Below, one piece after another: positions 1-5,676 of a DNA stretch of 6,736 bases. The position numbers were made by a program, and so were the translations under genes. The notes below the pieces were generated by a model. That model saw only the letters and a program-made list of their open reading frames with translations. It was not told the origin of the DNA and searched no databases. Within the stretch, counting starts at the first letter, position 1, and each line of letters starts with the position of its first letter. The stretch lies in assembly GCA_013204195.1 (NCBI GenBank), contig JABMOJ010000470.1, positions 1 to 6,736 on the forward strand, read 5' to 3'. This DNA is from SAR86 cluster bacterium. Its GTDB lineage: Bacteria; Pseudomonadota; Gammaproteobacteria; Pseudomonadales; Azotimanducaceae.

Positions 1-1
1 A

Positions 2-544
2 GGTAGTGTCGTCGGCCAAATTGCCAAGATAAAAGGATGCCGGGTCGTGGGTAGCTGTGGATCCGATGAGAAAGTCAATTATCTGACCCAAGAGCTTGGC
101 TTTGATTACGCCTTCAATTACAAGACCAGTAATATTCGTAAAGAACTGCACGTGGCGCTGCCGGAAGGTATTGATGTGTATTTTGAAAATGTCGGTGGTG
201 CGCACCTGGACGCGGCTGTGGGTCAGATGCGCCCCTTAGGGCGTATTCCAGTCTGTGGCATGATCTCTGCGTACAACAACAAAGGCGCGCGCTCTGAAGG
301 TGTGACGACACTGTCGAATATGATCTATAACCGGGTCACCATGAAGGGTTTTGTGGTGTACGAGTTCGATGGCATCCGCGCGCAATTTCTGGCGGATATG
401 CGGGCGTGGATGGCGGCTGGTTTGATGAAGTATCAGGAAACGATTTTTGATGGTATTGAAAATGCTCCGGCGGCGTTCATCGGACTGCTGCAAGGTGAAA
501 ATACTGGCAAAATGCTGGTCAAGTTGGGTGACGATGACGTGTAG
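2..544 (+). CDS. NADP-dependent MDR oxidoreductase (PTGR/CurA-like), 3' part
   Basis: This is the C-terminal 180 residues of a medium-chain dehydrogenase/reductase. The frame is open to the left edge, so the GTG at 47 is an internal valine codon and not a start. The visible part opens in the Rossmann fold: GSVVGQIAKIKG is the glycine-rich nucleotide-binding turn, and GSCGSDEK is the second-strand region that in this family contacts the NADP 2'-phosphate. YFENVGG followed by MRPLGRIPVCGMIS is characteristic of the zinc-free leukotriene B4 dehydrogenase / prostaglandin reductase / CurA (YncB) branch, which reduces the C=C bond of enones with NADPH. Full members have about 330-345 residues, so roughly 150-160 residues lie outside the window. 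The substrate cannot be read from sequence. The crotonase gene downstream on the same strand fits, but does not prove, a role in acyl or enone catabolism. The subfamily is fairly certain; the exact reaction is inferred. Confidence 0.88.
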   Translation, partial: GSVVGQIAKIKGCRVVGSCGSDEKVNYLTQELGFDYAFNYKTSNIRKELHVALPEGIDVYFENVGGAHLDAAVGQMRPLGRIPVCGMISAYNNKGARSEGVTTLSNMIYNRVTMKGFVVYEFDGIRAQFLADMRAWMAAGLMKYQETIFDGIENAPAAFIGLLQGENTGKMLVKLGDDDV

Positions 545-559
545 TCTGAACTCGCCCTT

Positions 560-578
560 AGCCCTGCCAGGCAGGGCT
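560..578. other. Hairpin 1 after the oxidoreductase gene
   Basis: AGCCCTGCCAGGCAGGGCT is a perfect inverted repeat with 9-base arms around one central A. In RNA it would fold as about 7 bp with a 5-base loop. It starts 15 bp after the oxidoreductase stop, where a terminator would sit. It is followed by TAACC and not a T-run, so it is not a canonical intrinsic terminator. It could be a weak terminator, an mRNA 3'-end stabiliser or a protein site. Confidence 0.55.
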
Positions 579-593
579 TAACCAGAATCATCT

Positions 594-616
594 GCGCCAG
601 CAACGACCGCTGGCGC
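594..616. other. Hairpin 2 upstream of the crotonase gene
   Basis: GCGCCAGC (594-601) and GCTGGCGC (609-616) are perfect 8-base inverted arms around a 7-base loop. The structure lies 15 bp after hairpin 1 and 30 bp before the crotonase start codon. It has no T-tract. Together the two stem-loops fill much of the only sizeable gap between the left-hand + strand genes, which suggests partial termination or RNA processing between them. The pairing is seen directly; the function is inferred. Confidence 0.55.
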
Positions 617-646
617 GGTACAACCCGTTGATGGAATAGACCGCCT

Positions 647-1486
647 ATGAGTCCTACCTGTTTTGATGTCAGTATTGACAATAATATTGCCCATATCCGC
701 ATGAACCGGCCGGAGAAGCGCAATAGCATGAATGCCGAATTTTGGGAGGAGTTGCCTGAGATCGTTAACGATATTGATGACAACAGCAAAGCGCGTGTCA
801 TTGTAATCTCGTCCATGGGGCCCCATTTCAGCTCGGGTTTGGATATTGGGAGCTTCATCACCGGCGATAGTCAGGCGCTCAAAACCGACCCGAAGCAGAG
901 TCGAAGTCACGGCGAGAGTTTCTATCGAATGGTGAAGCGTATGCAGAATACTTTCAGCTGCTTGGAAGAGTGCAGAATTCCGGTGCTTGTGGCCATTCAG
1001 GGGGGGTGTATCGGTGGTGGCATGGACTTTATCACCGCCTGCGACATCCGCTATGCCACTGAGGATGCTTTTTTTACAGTATTTGAGGTGAAAATCGGCA
1101 TGACCGCAGACGTGGGTACATTTCCGCGTTTAGTGAAGCTCATTCCAGAAGGCATTGTGCGTGAATTGGCGTACACGGGTCGCCGAATGAGCGCTGCCGA
1201 GGCGCATCAGGCCGGCCTTGTGAATCGTGTCTTTGCCGACCAGGACGCCATGCTTGAAGCGGTACTGGAGGTTGCTCGGGAGATCGCTGCCAACGCGCCG
1301 CTGGCGGTTTATGGTTCAAAGCGCATGATCAATTATTCTCGGGATCACTCAACAGCAGACAGTCTGGACTATATAGGCATCTGGAATGCGAGTTTCTTGC
1401 AGACCGAAGAAATGGTGGAGGCGATTGCCGCCAACAAAGAACAACGTGCCGGTGATTTTGCGGCTTTACCCAAGAAAAGGCGTTAA
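647..1486 (+). CDS. Crotonase family, Δ3,5-Δ2,4-dienoyl-CoA isomerase-like
   Basis: This 279-residue enoyl-CoA hydratase/isomerase superfamily protein covers the whole fold. RPEKRNSMN (21-29) is the N-terminal signature. The oxyanion-hole segments are HFSSGLD (60-66) and GGCIGGG (119-125). Asp127, Glu147 and Asp155 have the same spacing (+20, +28) as the three acidic residues of mammalian ECH1 (rat Asp176, Glu196, Asp204), and the surrounding ACDIRY and TADVGT also match that branch. In ECH1 this set moves the double bonds of 3,5-dienoyl-CoA to the 2,4 position during β-oxidation of unsaturated fatty acids. The ATG at 647 has a weak GGAA about 10 bases upstream and places the fold start correctly. 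The next gene starts 2 bp after the stop, so the two are probably cotranscribed. Bacterial proteins with this triad are often annotated only as enoyl-CoA hydratase; the isomerase activity is inferred from the residues. The basic C-terminus (PKKRR) has no assigned meaning. Confidence 0.9.
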   Translation: MSPTCFDVSIDNNIAHIRMNRPEKRNSMNAEFWEELPEIVNDIDDNSKARVIVISSMGPHFSSGLDIGSFITGDSQALKTDPKQSRSHGESFYRMVKRMQNTFSCLEECRIPVLVAIQGGCIGGGMDFITACDIRYATEDAFFTVFEVKIGMTADVGTFPRLVKLIPEGIVRELAYTGRRMSAAEAHQAGLVNRVFADQDAMLEAVLEVAREIAANAPLAVYGSKRMINYSRDHSTADSLDYIGIWNASFLQTEEMVEAIAANKEQRAGDFAALPKKRR

Positions 1487-1488
1487 AA

Positions 1489-1884
1489 ATGACGATTGGT
1501 GTTTGGCAACCGGCTAAGGCTGATGCGGAGAAAGGGTTGAGCCTGGACGACTTGAAGGCCTATGCGGTGCTGACCGATGGGGCGCTGGAGAATTTGGCCA
1601 CCAGTTTGTCGGCCGCCCAAATCGGTGGTGATGGACGTCTAATGCGGCTCGACGAGGCGCCGTGGCAGGTGGCAACAGCGCTCAGTGATGAGGAATTGGT
1701 CAATCTAGTCCGGTTCTTTACGCTGGCAGAAAGGCAGTTGCCGGGATGGGATGGCGGTAAACAATCGCCGGTGATCTACCTGGTTCGGATTCTCAAGCAA
1801 CGTGAGGCATTCACGCCGGTGCTGCGGCAATGGGTCAAAGCGAATACGGATAACCGTTATCTGCCCAATGGCGCACTGCTGTAA
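1489..1884 (+). CDS. Conserved-looking small soluble protein of unknown function
   Basis: This 131-residue protein matches no named family that I recognise. The ATG lies 2 bp after the crotonase stop, with AAAAGG about 8 bases upstream inside the end of that gene, so it is very probably translated from the same mRNA. There is no signal peptide or membrane segment, so it is likely cytoplasmic. Predicted features are an N-terminal leucine/alanine-rich helical part (about 15-45), a second helical segment with SDEELVNLVRFFTLAERQLPGW (written here as residues about 66-87), and a C-terminal part ending WVKANTDNRYLPNGALL. The dense W, P and G residues in LPGWDGG and the NTDNRYLPNG ending look like conserved family positions, and I have a vague sense of similar endings in other gammaproteobacterial hypotheticals. 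It sits between a fatty-acid-type gene and hisB. Cotranscription points to the crotonase, but no function should be assigned. Confidence 0.8.
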   Translation: MTIGVWQPAKADAEKGLSLDDLKAYAVLTDGALENLATSLSAAQIGGDGRLMRLDEAPWQVATALSDEELVNLVRFFTLAERQLPGWDGGKQSPVIYLVRILKQREAFTPVLRQWVKANTDNRYLPNGALL

Positions 1885-1890
1885 ATACCG

Positions 1891-1896
1891 TATAAT
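1891..1896 (+). promoter_or_regulatory. Candidate -10 element of a hisB promoter
   Basis: TATAAT is a perfect sigma-70 -10 hexamer, 6 bp after the stop of the preceding gene. Transcription would start near 1902-1903, leaving a leader of about 23 bases before the preferred hisB ATG at 1926. No -35 with more than two matches lies 15-19 bp upstream, and there is no TG for an extended -10. The promoter is therefore plausible but would need an activator or be weak. Confidence 0.45.
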
Positions 1897-1910
1897 GCCT
1901 CGATTTTGAC

Positions 1911-1916
1911 AGAAGG
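1911..1916 (+). promoter_or_regulatory. Ribosome binding site that decides the hisB start
   Basis: AGAAGG ends 3 bases before the ATG at 1920 and 9 bases before the in-frame ATG at 1926. The second distance is normal for a Shine-Dalgarno site and the first is too short, so the start two codons downstream is preferred. Confidence 0.6.
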
Positions 1917-1925
1917 CGAATGGGC

Positions 1926-2525
1926 ATGGAAGTGGTAGAGCGCAAAGCACAAGTAGATCGAAACACCCTCGAAACCCAGATCAGTGTCAGCATAAACCTG
2001 GACGGCACCGGTGTGTCGAGTTTCGACACGGGCGTGCCGTTTCTCGAACATATGCTCGACCAGATCGCCCGTCATGGGCTGATCGACATTCAGGTCAATG
2101 CTCGGGGTGATCTGCACATTGATGCTCACCATACGGTGGAGGATATCGGTATCACGCTTGGCCAGGCATTCAGTCAGGCGATGGGTGATAAGCGTGGTAT
2201 TCGGCGTTATGGCCATGCTTATGTGCCCCTTGATGAAGCGCTGTCACGGGTTGTTATCGATTTTTCTGGTCGCCCAGGCCTGGAATACCACGTAGATTTC
2301 ACTCGCGCGAGCGTGGGTGGTTTCGACGTTGATTTATTCCGCGAGTTTTTTCATGGCTTTGTCAATCATGCGAACCTGACATTACATATTGATAATCTGC
2401 GCGGGGAGAACACTCACCATCAGATTGAAACGATCTTCAAGGCATTCGGTCGGTCTCTGCGCATGGCGCTGGAGATGGATCAGCGGATGGGTGACATCAT
2501 GCCGTCGACAAAAGGAACCTTGTAG
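1926..2525 (+). CDS. hisB: Imidazoleglycerol-phosphate dehydratase
   Basis: HisB removes water from imidazole glycerol phosphate to give imidazole acetol phosphate, the sixth step of histidine synthesis, in the cytoplasm. From the ATG at 1926 the protein has 199 residues, the usual size of the monofunctional enzyme; it lacks the HAD phosphatase domain fused to HisB in E. coli. The two metal-binding repeats are present: DAHHTVED (around 66-73) and NTHHQIE (around 162-168), whose His-His and Glu residues bind Mn2+ in this family. [13 protein letters not shown] near residue 40, the SGRPGL segment and the C-terminal PSTKGTL are also standard. An in-frame ATG at 1920 would add two residues but is badly spaced from the Shine-Dalgarno site. 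The stop codon overlaps the hisA start by one base, implying translational coupling. Most gammaproteobacteria have hisH next; here it is absent. Confidence 0.97.
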   Translation: MEVVERKAQVDRNTLETQISVSINLDGTGVSSFDTGVPFLEHMLDQIARHGLIDIQVNARGDLHIDAHHTVEDIGITLGQAFSQAMGDKRGIRRYGHAYVPLDEALSRVVIDFSGRPGLEYHVDFTRASVGGFDVDLFREFFHGFVNHANLTLHIDNLRGENTHHQIETIFKAFGRSLRMALEMDQRMGDIMPSTKGTL

Positions 2526-3268
2526 TGCATATAATCCCGGCAATTGATTTTAAGGATGGCAAGGTCGTCAACCTCAAGCAGGGGCGACTGGAAGAGTCGA
2601 CCACTTATTCCGATGACCCCGTCGGCATGGCAGACCACTGGGTCAGTCAAGGTGCGGAGCGGCTGCATTTGGTTGATTTGGATGGAGCCTTCGAAGGATA
2701 TCCGGTCAACCAGGCGCTCATTGCCATGATTGCGGCCAATCACCCCGATTTGACCATTCAATTGGGGGGTGGTATTCGAAGCCCCGAGGTGATCGAGTCC
2801 TACCTTAATGCAGGTGTTGATTATGTGATCATTGGTACCAAGGCGGTAGAAGAGCCCGAGTTTGTGGGTGCTATGTGTCAGCGCTTCCCCGGCCATATTA
2901 TGGTGGGGCTAGATGGTCTGCATGGCATGGTGGCTAAGAATGGTTGGAAAGACGTGACTGATATCTCGGTTAAGAGCCTGGCCTTACTGTTTGAAAGTGA
3001 TGGCATCGAGTCGATTGTTTACACGGATATCGGTAAAGACGGCATGATGGGCGGGATTAATATGCGCGCGACTCGAGAGCTTGCGGAATCGGTCTCGGTG
3101 CCTATTATTGCCTCTGGTGGCGTGACGGACATTCGAGACGTCATGGCCCTACTTGAGGTCGAAGCTAAAATTAAGGGTGGAATCACCGGCGTAATTACCG
3201 GTCGCGCGATTTATGAAGGCACCCTGAATCTGGCCGAGGCGATTGCCCTGACCCGCAAGAGTCGCTGA
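2525..3268 (+). CDS. hisA: ProFAR isomerase, (βα)8 barrel
   Basis: HisA converts ProFAR to PRFAR (an Amadori rearrangement), the step before the HisHF synthase. The 247-residue length is normal for the family. It starts at GTG in the overlap TAGTG with hisB; AAAGGAA ends about 8 bases upstream, and MHIIPAIDFKDG is the expected N-terminus. Asp8 is the catalytic base position and Asp130 (in IMVGLD) the catalytic acid position. Phosphate-binding loops are GGGIR (81-85), SGGV (197-200) and TGRA (225-228); VYTDIGKDGMMGGIN (165-179) is the conserved barrel loop. The gene would be cotranscribed with hisB. hisF, which usually follows directly, is not here: the next gene is on the opposite strand with its stop 11 bp away. 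The two half-barrel repeats make HisA and HisF look alike, but the PAIDFKDGKVV start and the DGMMGGIN loop identify HisA. Confidence 0.96.
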   Translation: MHIIPAIDFKDGKVVNLKQGRLEESTTYSDDPVGMADHWVSQGAERLHLVDLDGAFEGYPVNQALIAMIAANHPDLTIQLGGGIRSPEVIESYLNAGVDYVIIGTKAVEEPEFVGAMCQRFPGHIMVGLDGLHGMVAKNGWKDVTDISVKSLALLFESDGIESIVYTDIGKDGMMGGINMRATRELAESVSVPIIASGGVTDIRDVMALLEVEAKIKGGITGVITGRAIYEGTLNLAEAIALTRKSR

Positions 3269-3279
3269 CGGCGAAGCCG
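3269..3279. other. Small hairpin between the converging hisA and deacetylase genes
   Basis: CGGCGAAGCCG pairs 4 + 4 bases around GAA and fills exactly the space between the two converging stop codons. It is short and has no T-run on either side, so any role as a shared terminator is weakly supported. Confidence 0.3.
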
Positions 3280-4083
3280 CTATTCTATGGGGCTGGCCCC
3301 ATGAGAGTGGACACTCACGGCGGCTTGTAAAGCATGTGCTCGCCGCCGCTGGATTAAGGCTGACACCGAGATCACTTCTATAGACTGTGCTGCTAGTCCC
3401 GGTATAACTCTGGCCAGATAATCCAATGTCGCCTGATGAGGGTGGCCAATGGCAATTCCGGTGCCATCGCGCCGGGCTTTCGCCAACAACACTTGGAAGG
3501 CTCGATCAATGCTGATAAATGTTGGGTCATTATCGAGAAACACGTCGCGACTTGATGATTGGATCTGTTGTTCCTTGGCCACCGTTGAGGCAACGGTATT
3601 TGCCGTTGTCCTTGAGTCGATAAAGTAAAGCTGCTGCTGCTTGATCTGCGACATGAGCCAGTTCATCTGTTGGGGTTGTTGCGTCAGTTGACTGCCCATA
3701 TGATTATTGATCCCCTTGAGATGTGGGATTTGTTCAATAGCCAGTGCGAGGGTCTGATAAAATTCGGCTTTGGTCAGATTCTGCGTCAGGCCGCCTGGCC
3801 CCATGGGCTTACGCCCGAGGTTGGCCATGGGCATATGTAGCATGACTTCTTTGCCGTCTTGATAGGCTAGTTCGGCAAGCTGATGTCCATATTGCGTATA
3901 GGGCAATATGGAGTAGGTTAGCAAGGCGGGTAATTGGATCGCGCGCTGGCCACGGCCCCAATGGTTCCCCATGTCATCGATAATAATTGCGATATAAGCC
4001 GGATTGTAGGGCTGTTCAGACGCAGCAGCGCTATCGCTGATGAGTGTCATGTACAAAAATATCAGCCGGACAAGACGGTACAT
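3280..4083 (-). CDS. Secreted divergent polysaccharide deacetylase family protein (YibQ-like)
   Basis: This 267-residue protein belongs to the divergent polysaccharide deacetylase group (Pfam PF04748, formerly DUF610). An N-terminal hydrophobic stretch ending near SAAASEQ (about residue 22) looks like a Sec signal peptide, so the product is probably periplasmic. Family motifs appear in order: IAIIIDDMG (31-39) with paired aspartates, LHMPM (82-86), GINNHMGS (124-131), FIDSRTT (154-160) and IGHPH (212-216). The Asp and His residues correspond to metal- and acid/base-type positions of the NodB-like barrel. No substrate is firmly established for this group. The ATG follows the ctpA stop by 8 bp, and AAGGA overlapping the end of ctpA gives a Shine-Dalgarno site about 11 bases upstream, so it is probably translated from the ctpA mRNA. 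The position beside envC and ctpA suggests a cell-wall role; this is inference from context. Confidence 0.9.
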   Translation of the reverse strand: MYRLVRLIFLYMTLISDSAAASEQPYNPAYIAIIIDDMGNHWGRGQRAIQLPALLTYSILPYTQYGHQLAELAYQDGKEVMLHMPMANLGRKPMGPGGLTQNLTKAEFYQTLALAIEQIPHLKGINNHMGSQLTQQPQQMNWLMSQIKQQQLYFIDSRTTANTVASTVAKEQQIQSSSRDVFLDNDPTFISIDRAFQVLLAKARRDGTGIAIGHPHQATLDYLARVIPGLAAQSIEVISVSALIQRRRAHALQAAVSVHSHGASPIE

Positions 4084-4091
4084 GGCGTCGT

Positions 4092-5447
4092 TTATCCTTG
4101 TGGGGCAAGGATATTGAGGCCTTTGAGCAAGACTAAGGCCTCGTGCAATTGATAGTCAGTAATCGCCAGTTCGGTATCGTTCATTTCTGTCTTGTTCAGC
4201 TCGGTATCGTGCATTCCGGTAAAATGGTCGGCAGCAGACGGGTCATGTTCTCCGTTAGCCAAGTGGCCGGGCAGGTCTTTTTCTTTGATGTTGAACTGAT
4301 TTGGTTTCGCGGGTGTAATCGTTGAGCGATCAACCCAGATGTCCGGAATGATGCCCTCGGCCTGAATGGAGCGACCATTCGGCGTGTAATAGAGCGCTGT
4401 GGTGAGCTTGATGGCCTTTTCGTTATTCAGGGGCAGAATGGTTTGTACCGAGCCCTTGCCAAAAGTATTGACGCCCATAATGATCGCCCGGCGGTGATCC
4501 TGTAGGGCGCCGGCAACAATCTCTGAGGCTGAAGCGGTCCCTTCATTGACCAGTACAACAATGGGTATGCCGTTGGTGGCATCTGGTGTGCTGGCGCTGA
4601 AACGCATGTCAGAGTTGGGCAGTCTACCCGCCGTATAGACAATCAGGCCGTCATCTATGAAGACGTCAGAGACGGCGACAGCCGACTGTAAGATACCGCC
4701 GGGGTTGTTGCGTAAATCCAAGACAAGCCCTAGCAGCTTACCCTCAGCGCTCAGGGAGGTGACGGCATCTTCGACCTCGGTGCCAGTATTGCTCTGAAAC
4801 TGCGCGATTCGAATATAACCATAGCCTGTGTCTAGCAATCGCTCACGAACGCTGGCGACGGCAATGATTTCGCGGGTTAGGCTGACCTCAAAAGGTTGAG
4901 TTGCCCCTTCGCGGATCAGGGTCAACCTGACAGTGCTGCCGGGCTCTCCGCGCATTGCATCGATCGCGTCGCCCAGGCTCATTCCCTTGATGGGCTGGTC
5001 ATTGAGTTGAATGATCAGATCGCCAGGTTTGACCCCAGCCCTCGCGGCTGGCGTGCCATCCATAGGTGAAATAATGCGGACAAACCCATCCTCCATACTG
5101 ACTTCGAGTCCGACGCCGCCATAGTTGCCCGTGGTGTCTTCCTGTAATTCGGAGAAAGAGTCGCGATCGAGATAGGCGGAATGGGGATCAAGCTGTGACA
5201 ACATACCCTTGATGGCATTTTCGAGTAGCGTGCGATCGTCAATTTCTTCGACATAAGCGCTACTGACGCGATCAAAGGCTTCGGCAAAAACCCGCAATTC
5301 GTTCAGGGGTAGCCGGGCCGGTAGCGCCTGCTCGGTATCGAGCGTTGTGTCAGCTTCGATATCTGTGTCTGTGGCTGAGGCAGCGCTGAGTATCAGCGCC
5401 AGTCCAGTGAACGCCAGTACTCGAATGCCCTGTTGGGTGTTTAACAT
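4092..5447 (-). CDS. ctpA: Periplasmic C-terminal processing protease, S41 family, PDZ domain
   Basis: CtpA-type proteases degrade selected periplasmic proteins; in Pseudomonas aeruginosa CtpA removes peptidoglycan cross-link hydrolases with a partner lipoprotein. This start gives 451 residues. The first ~25 residues, through LALILSAASA, form a signal peptide. The N-terminal helical part is at about 50-105. A PDZ domain begins at GGVGLEV (110-116) and includes KPGDLIIQLND. The S41 core follows, with LDLRNNPGG (243-251), nucleophile Ser306 in GTASASE, Lys331 in FGKGSVQ and Gln335, keeping the Ser-Lys spacing of 25 and Lys-Gln spacing of 4 seen in CtpB. After PDIWVDR a polar acidic linker with a short duplication leads to the usual final helix (ITDYQLHEALVLLKGL). 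An ATG 18 bases upstream (5463-5465) is in frame, but it lies in a repeat and has no Shine-Dalgarno site, whereas AGGAGAGG precedes this one. It is followed closely by the deacetylase gene. Confidence 0.95.
   Translation of the reverse strand: MLNTQQGIRVLAFTGLALILSAASATDTDIEADTTLDTEQALPARLPLNELRVFAEAFDRVSSAYVEEIDDRTLLENAIKGMLSQLDPHSAYLDRDSFSELQEDTTGNYGGVGLEVSMEDGFVRIISPMDGTPAARAGVKPGDLIIQLNDQPIKGMSLGDAIDAMRGEPGSTVRLTLIREGATQPFEVSLTREIIAVASVRERLLDTGYGYIRIAQFQSNTGTEVEDAVTSLSAEGKLLGLVLDLRNNPGGILQSAVAVSDVFIDDGLIVYTAGRLPNSDMRFSASTPDATNGIPIVVLVNEGTASASEIVAGALQDHRRAIIMGVNTFGKGSVQTILPLNNEKAIKLTTALYYTPNGRSIQAEGIIPDIWVDRSTITPAKPNQFNIKEKDLPGHLANGEHDPSAADHFTGMHDTELNKTEMNDTELAITDYQLHEALVLLKGLNILAPQG
4171..4220 (-). 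repeat. 30-bp direct repeat inside the ctpA 3' region
   Basis: The 20-base segments 4171-4190 and 4201-4220 agree at 17 of 20 positions, exactly 30 bases apart, both beginning TCGGTATCGT on the + strand. In the protein this gives MHDTEL and MNDTEL ten residues apart, in the linker between the S41 core and the last helix. The period is a multiple of three, so the frame is kept. It looks like a small tandem duplication in a region under weak constraint. Confidence 0.7.
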
Positions 5448-5450
5448 CTG

Positions 5451-5458
5451 CCTCTCCT
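5451..5458 (-). promoter_or_regulatory. Strong ribosome binding site of ctpA
   Basis: On the - strand AGGAGAGG lies just before the ATG at 5447; its AGGAG part ends 6 bases from the start codon. It is the only good Shine-Dalgarno match near the ctpA start. It lies inside the reading frame if the upstream ATG (5465) is used, which argues against that start. Confidence 0.75.
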
Positions 5459-5460
5459 GG

Positions 5461-5530
5461 TGCATGGCTAATAGTACATGGCTAATAGTACATGGCTAAT
5501 AGTGCTTGGCTAATAGTGCATGGCTAAATT
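5461..5530. repeat. 14-bp tandem repeat array upstream of ctpA (about 4.8 copies)
   Basis: Consensus on the + strand is TGCATGGCTAATAG. Copies start at 5461, 5475, 5489, 5503 and 5517; copies 2 and 3 are identical (TACATGGCTAATAG), copy 4 has CTTGG for CATGG, and copy 5 matches only through its 11th base. The array ends right at the ctpA Shine-Dalgarno site, so it would lie in the ctpA leader if transcription starts upstream. On the - strand copies 2, 3 and 5 read ATG, an NAC codon, TAT, TAG, a three-codon reading frame; copy 1 supplies the spurious upstream in-frame ATG of ctpA. The rest of the 229-bp gap (5531-5676) shows no convincing promoter, terminator or small gene, only an imperfect stem-loop at 5535-5553. 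Confidence 0.9.
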
Positions 5531-5676
5531 TGGTCCTGGCGTATCGCGCCTGGGTGCGGCTTGGTTTGTACGTGTCGGACAATCCTATACACTTCAATGG
5601 TGATGGCCGTGTCAGATATCAAGCGTAGGGCTTGGCTGCGAGTTGGATCGGCTCGAGGGAGACTCCGTGGGCCATC

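Noticed and set aside
47..49. GTG as the start of the oxidoreductase gene
   Set aside because: The frame continues to the window edge and the residues before it (GSVVGQIAKIKG) are conserved Rossmann-fold sequence, so the gene is cut by the window.
433..910. Long - strand open frames across the oxidoreductase-crotonase junction
   Set aside because: They are antisense to conserved coding sequence, have no ribosome binding sites or family features, and are shadows of the + strand codon pattern.
1906..1911. Perfect TTGACA resembling a -35 element just before hisB
   Set aside because: A -10 at normal spacing would fall inside hisB (near 1929-1934, GAAGTG), which does not match TATAAT; it is also downstream of the better placed TATAAT.
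5463..5465. Upstream in-frame ATG as the ctpA start
   Set aside because: It lies inside the first 14-bp repeat copy, has no Shine-Dalgarno site, and the true site AGGAGAGG would then be inside the coding region.
5461..5530. The repeat array as a CRISPR or replication iteron set
   Set aside because: The 14-bp units are contiguous with no spacers, there are no cas or rep genes, and the context is a chromosomal gene leader.
5535..5553. Stem-loop as a terminator after envC
   Set aside because: The stem has a T-T mismatch and only short arms, and no T-run follows on the - strand; it lies about 120 bp beyond the envC stop.
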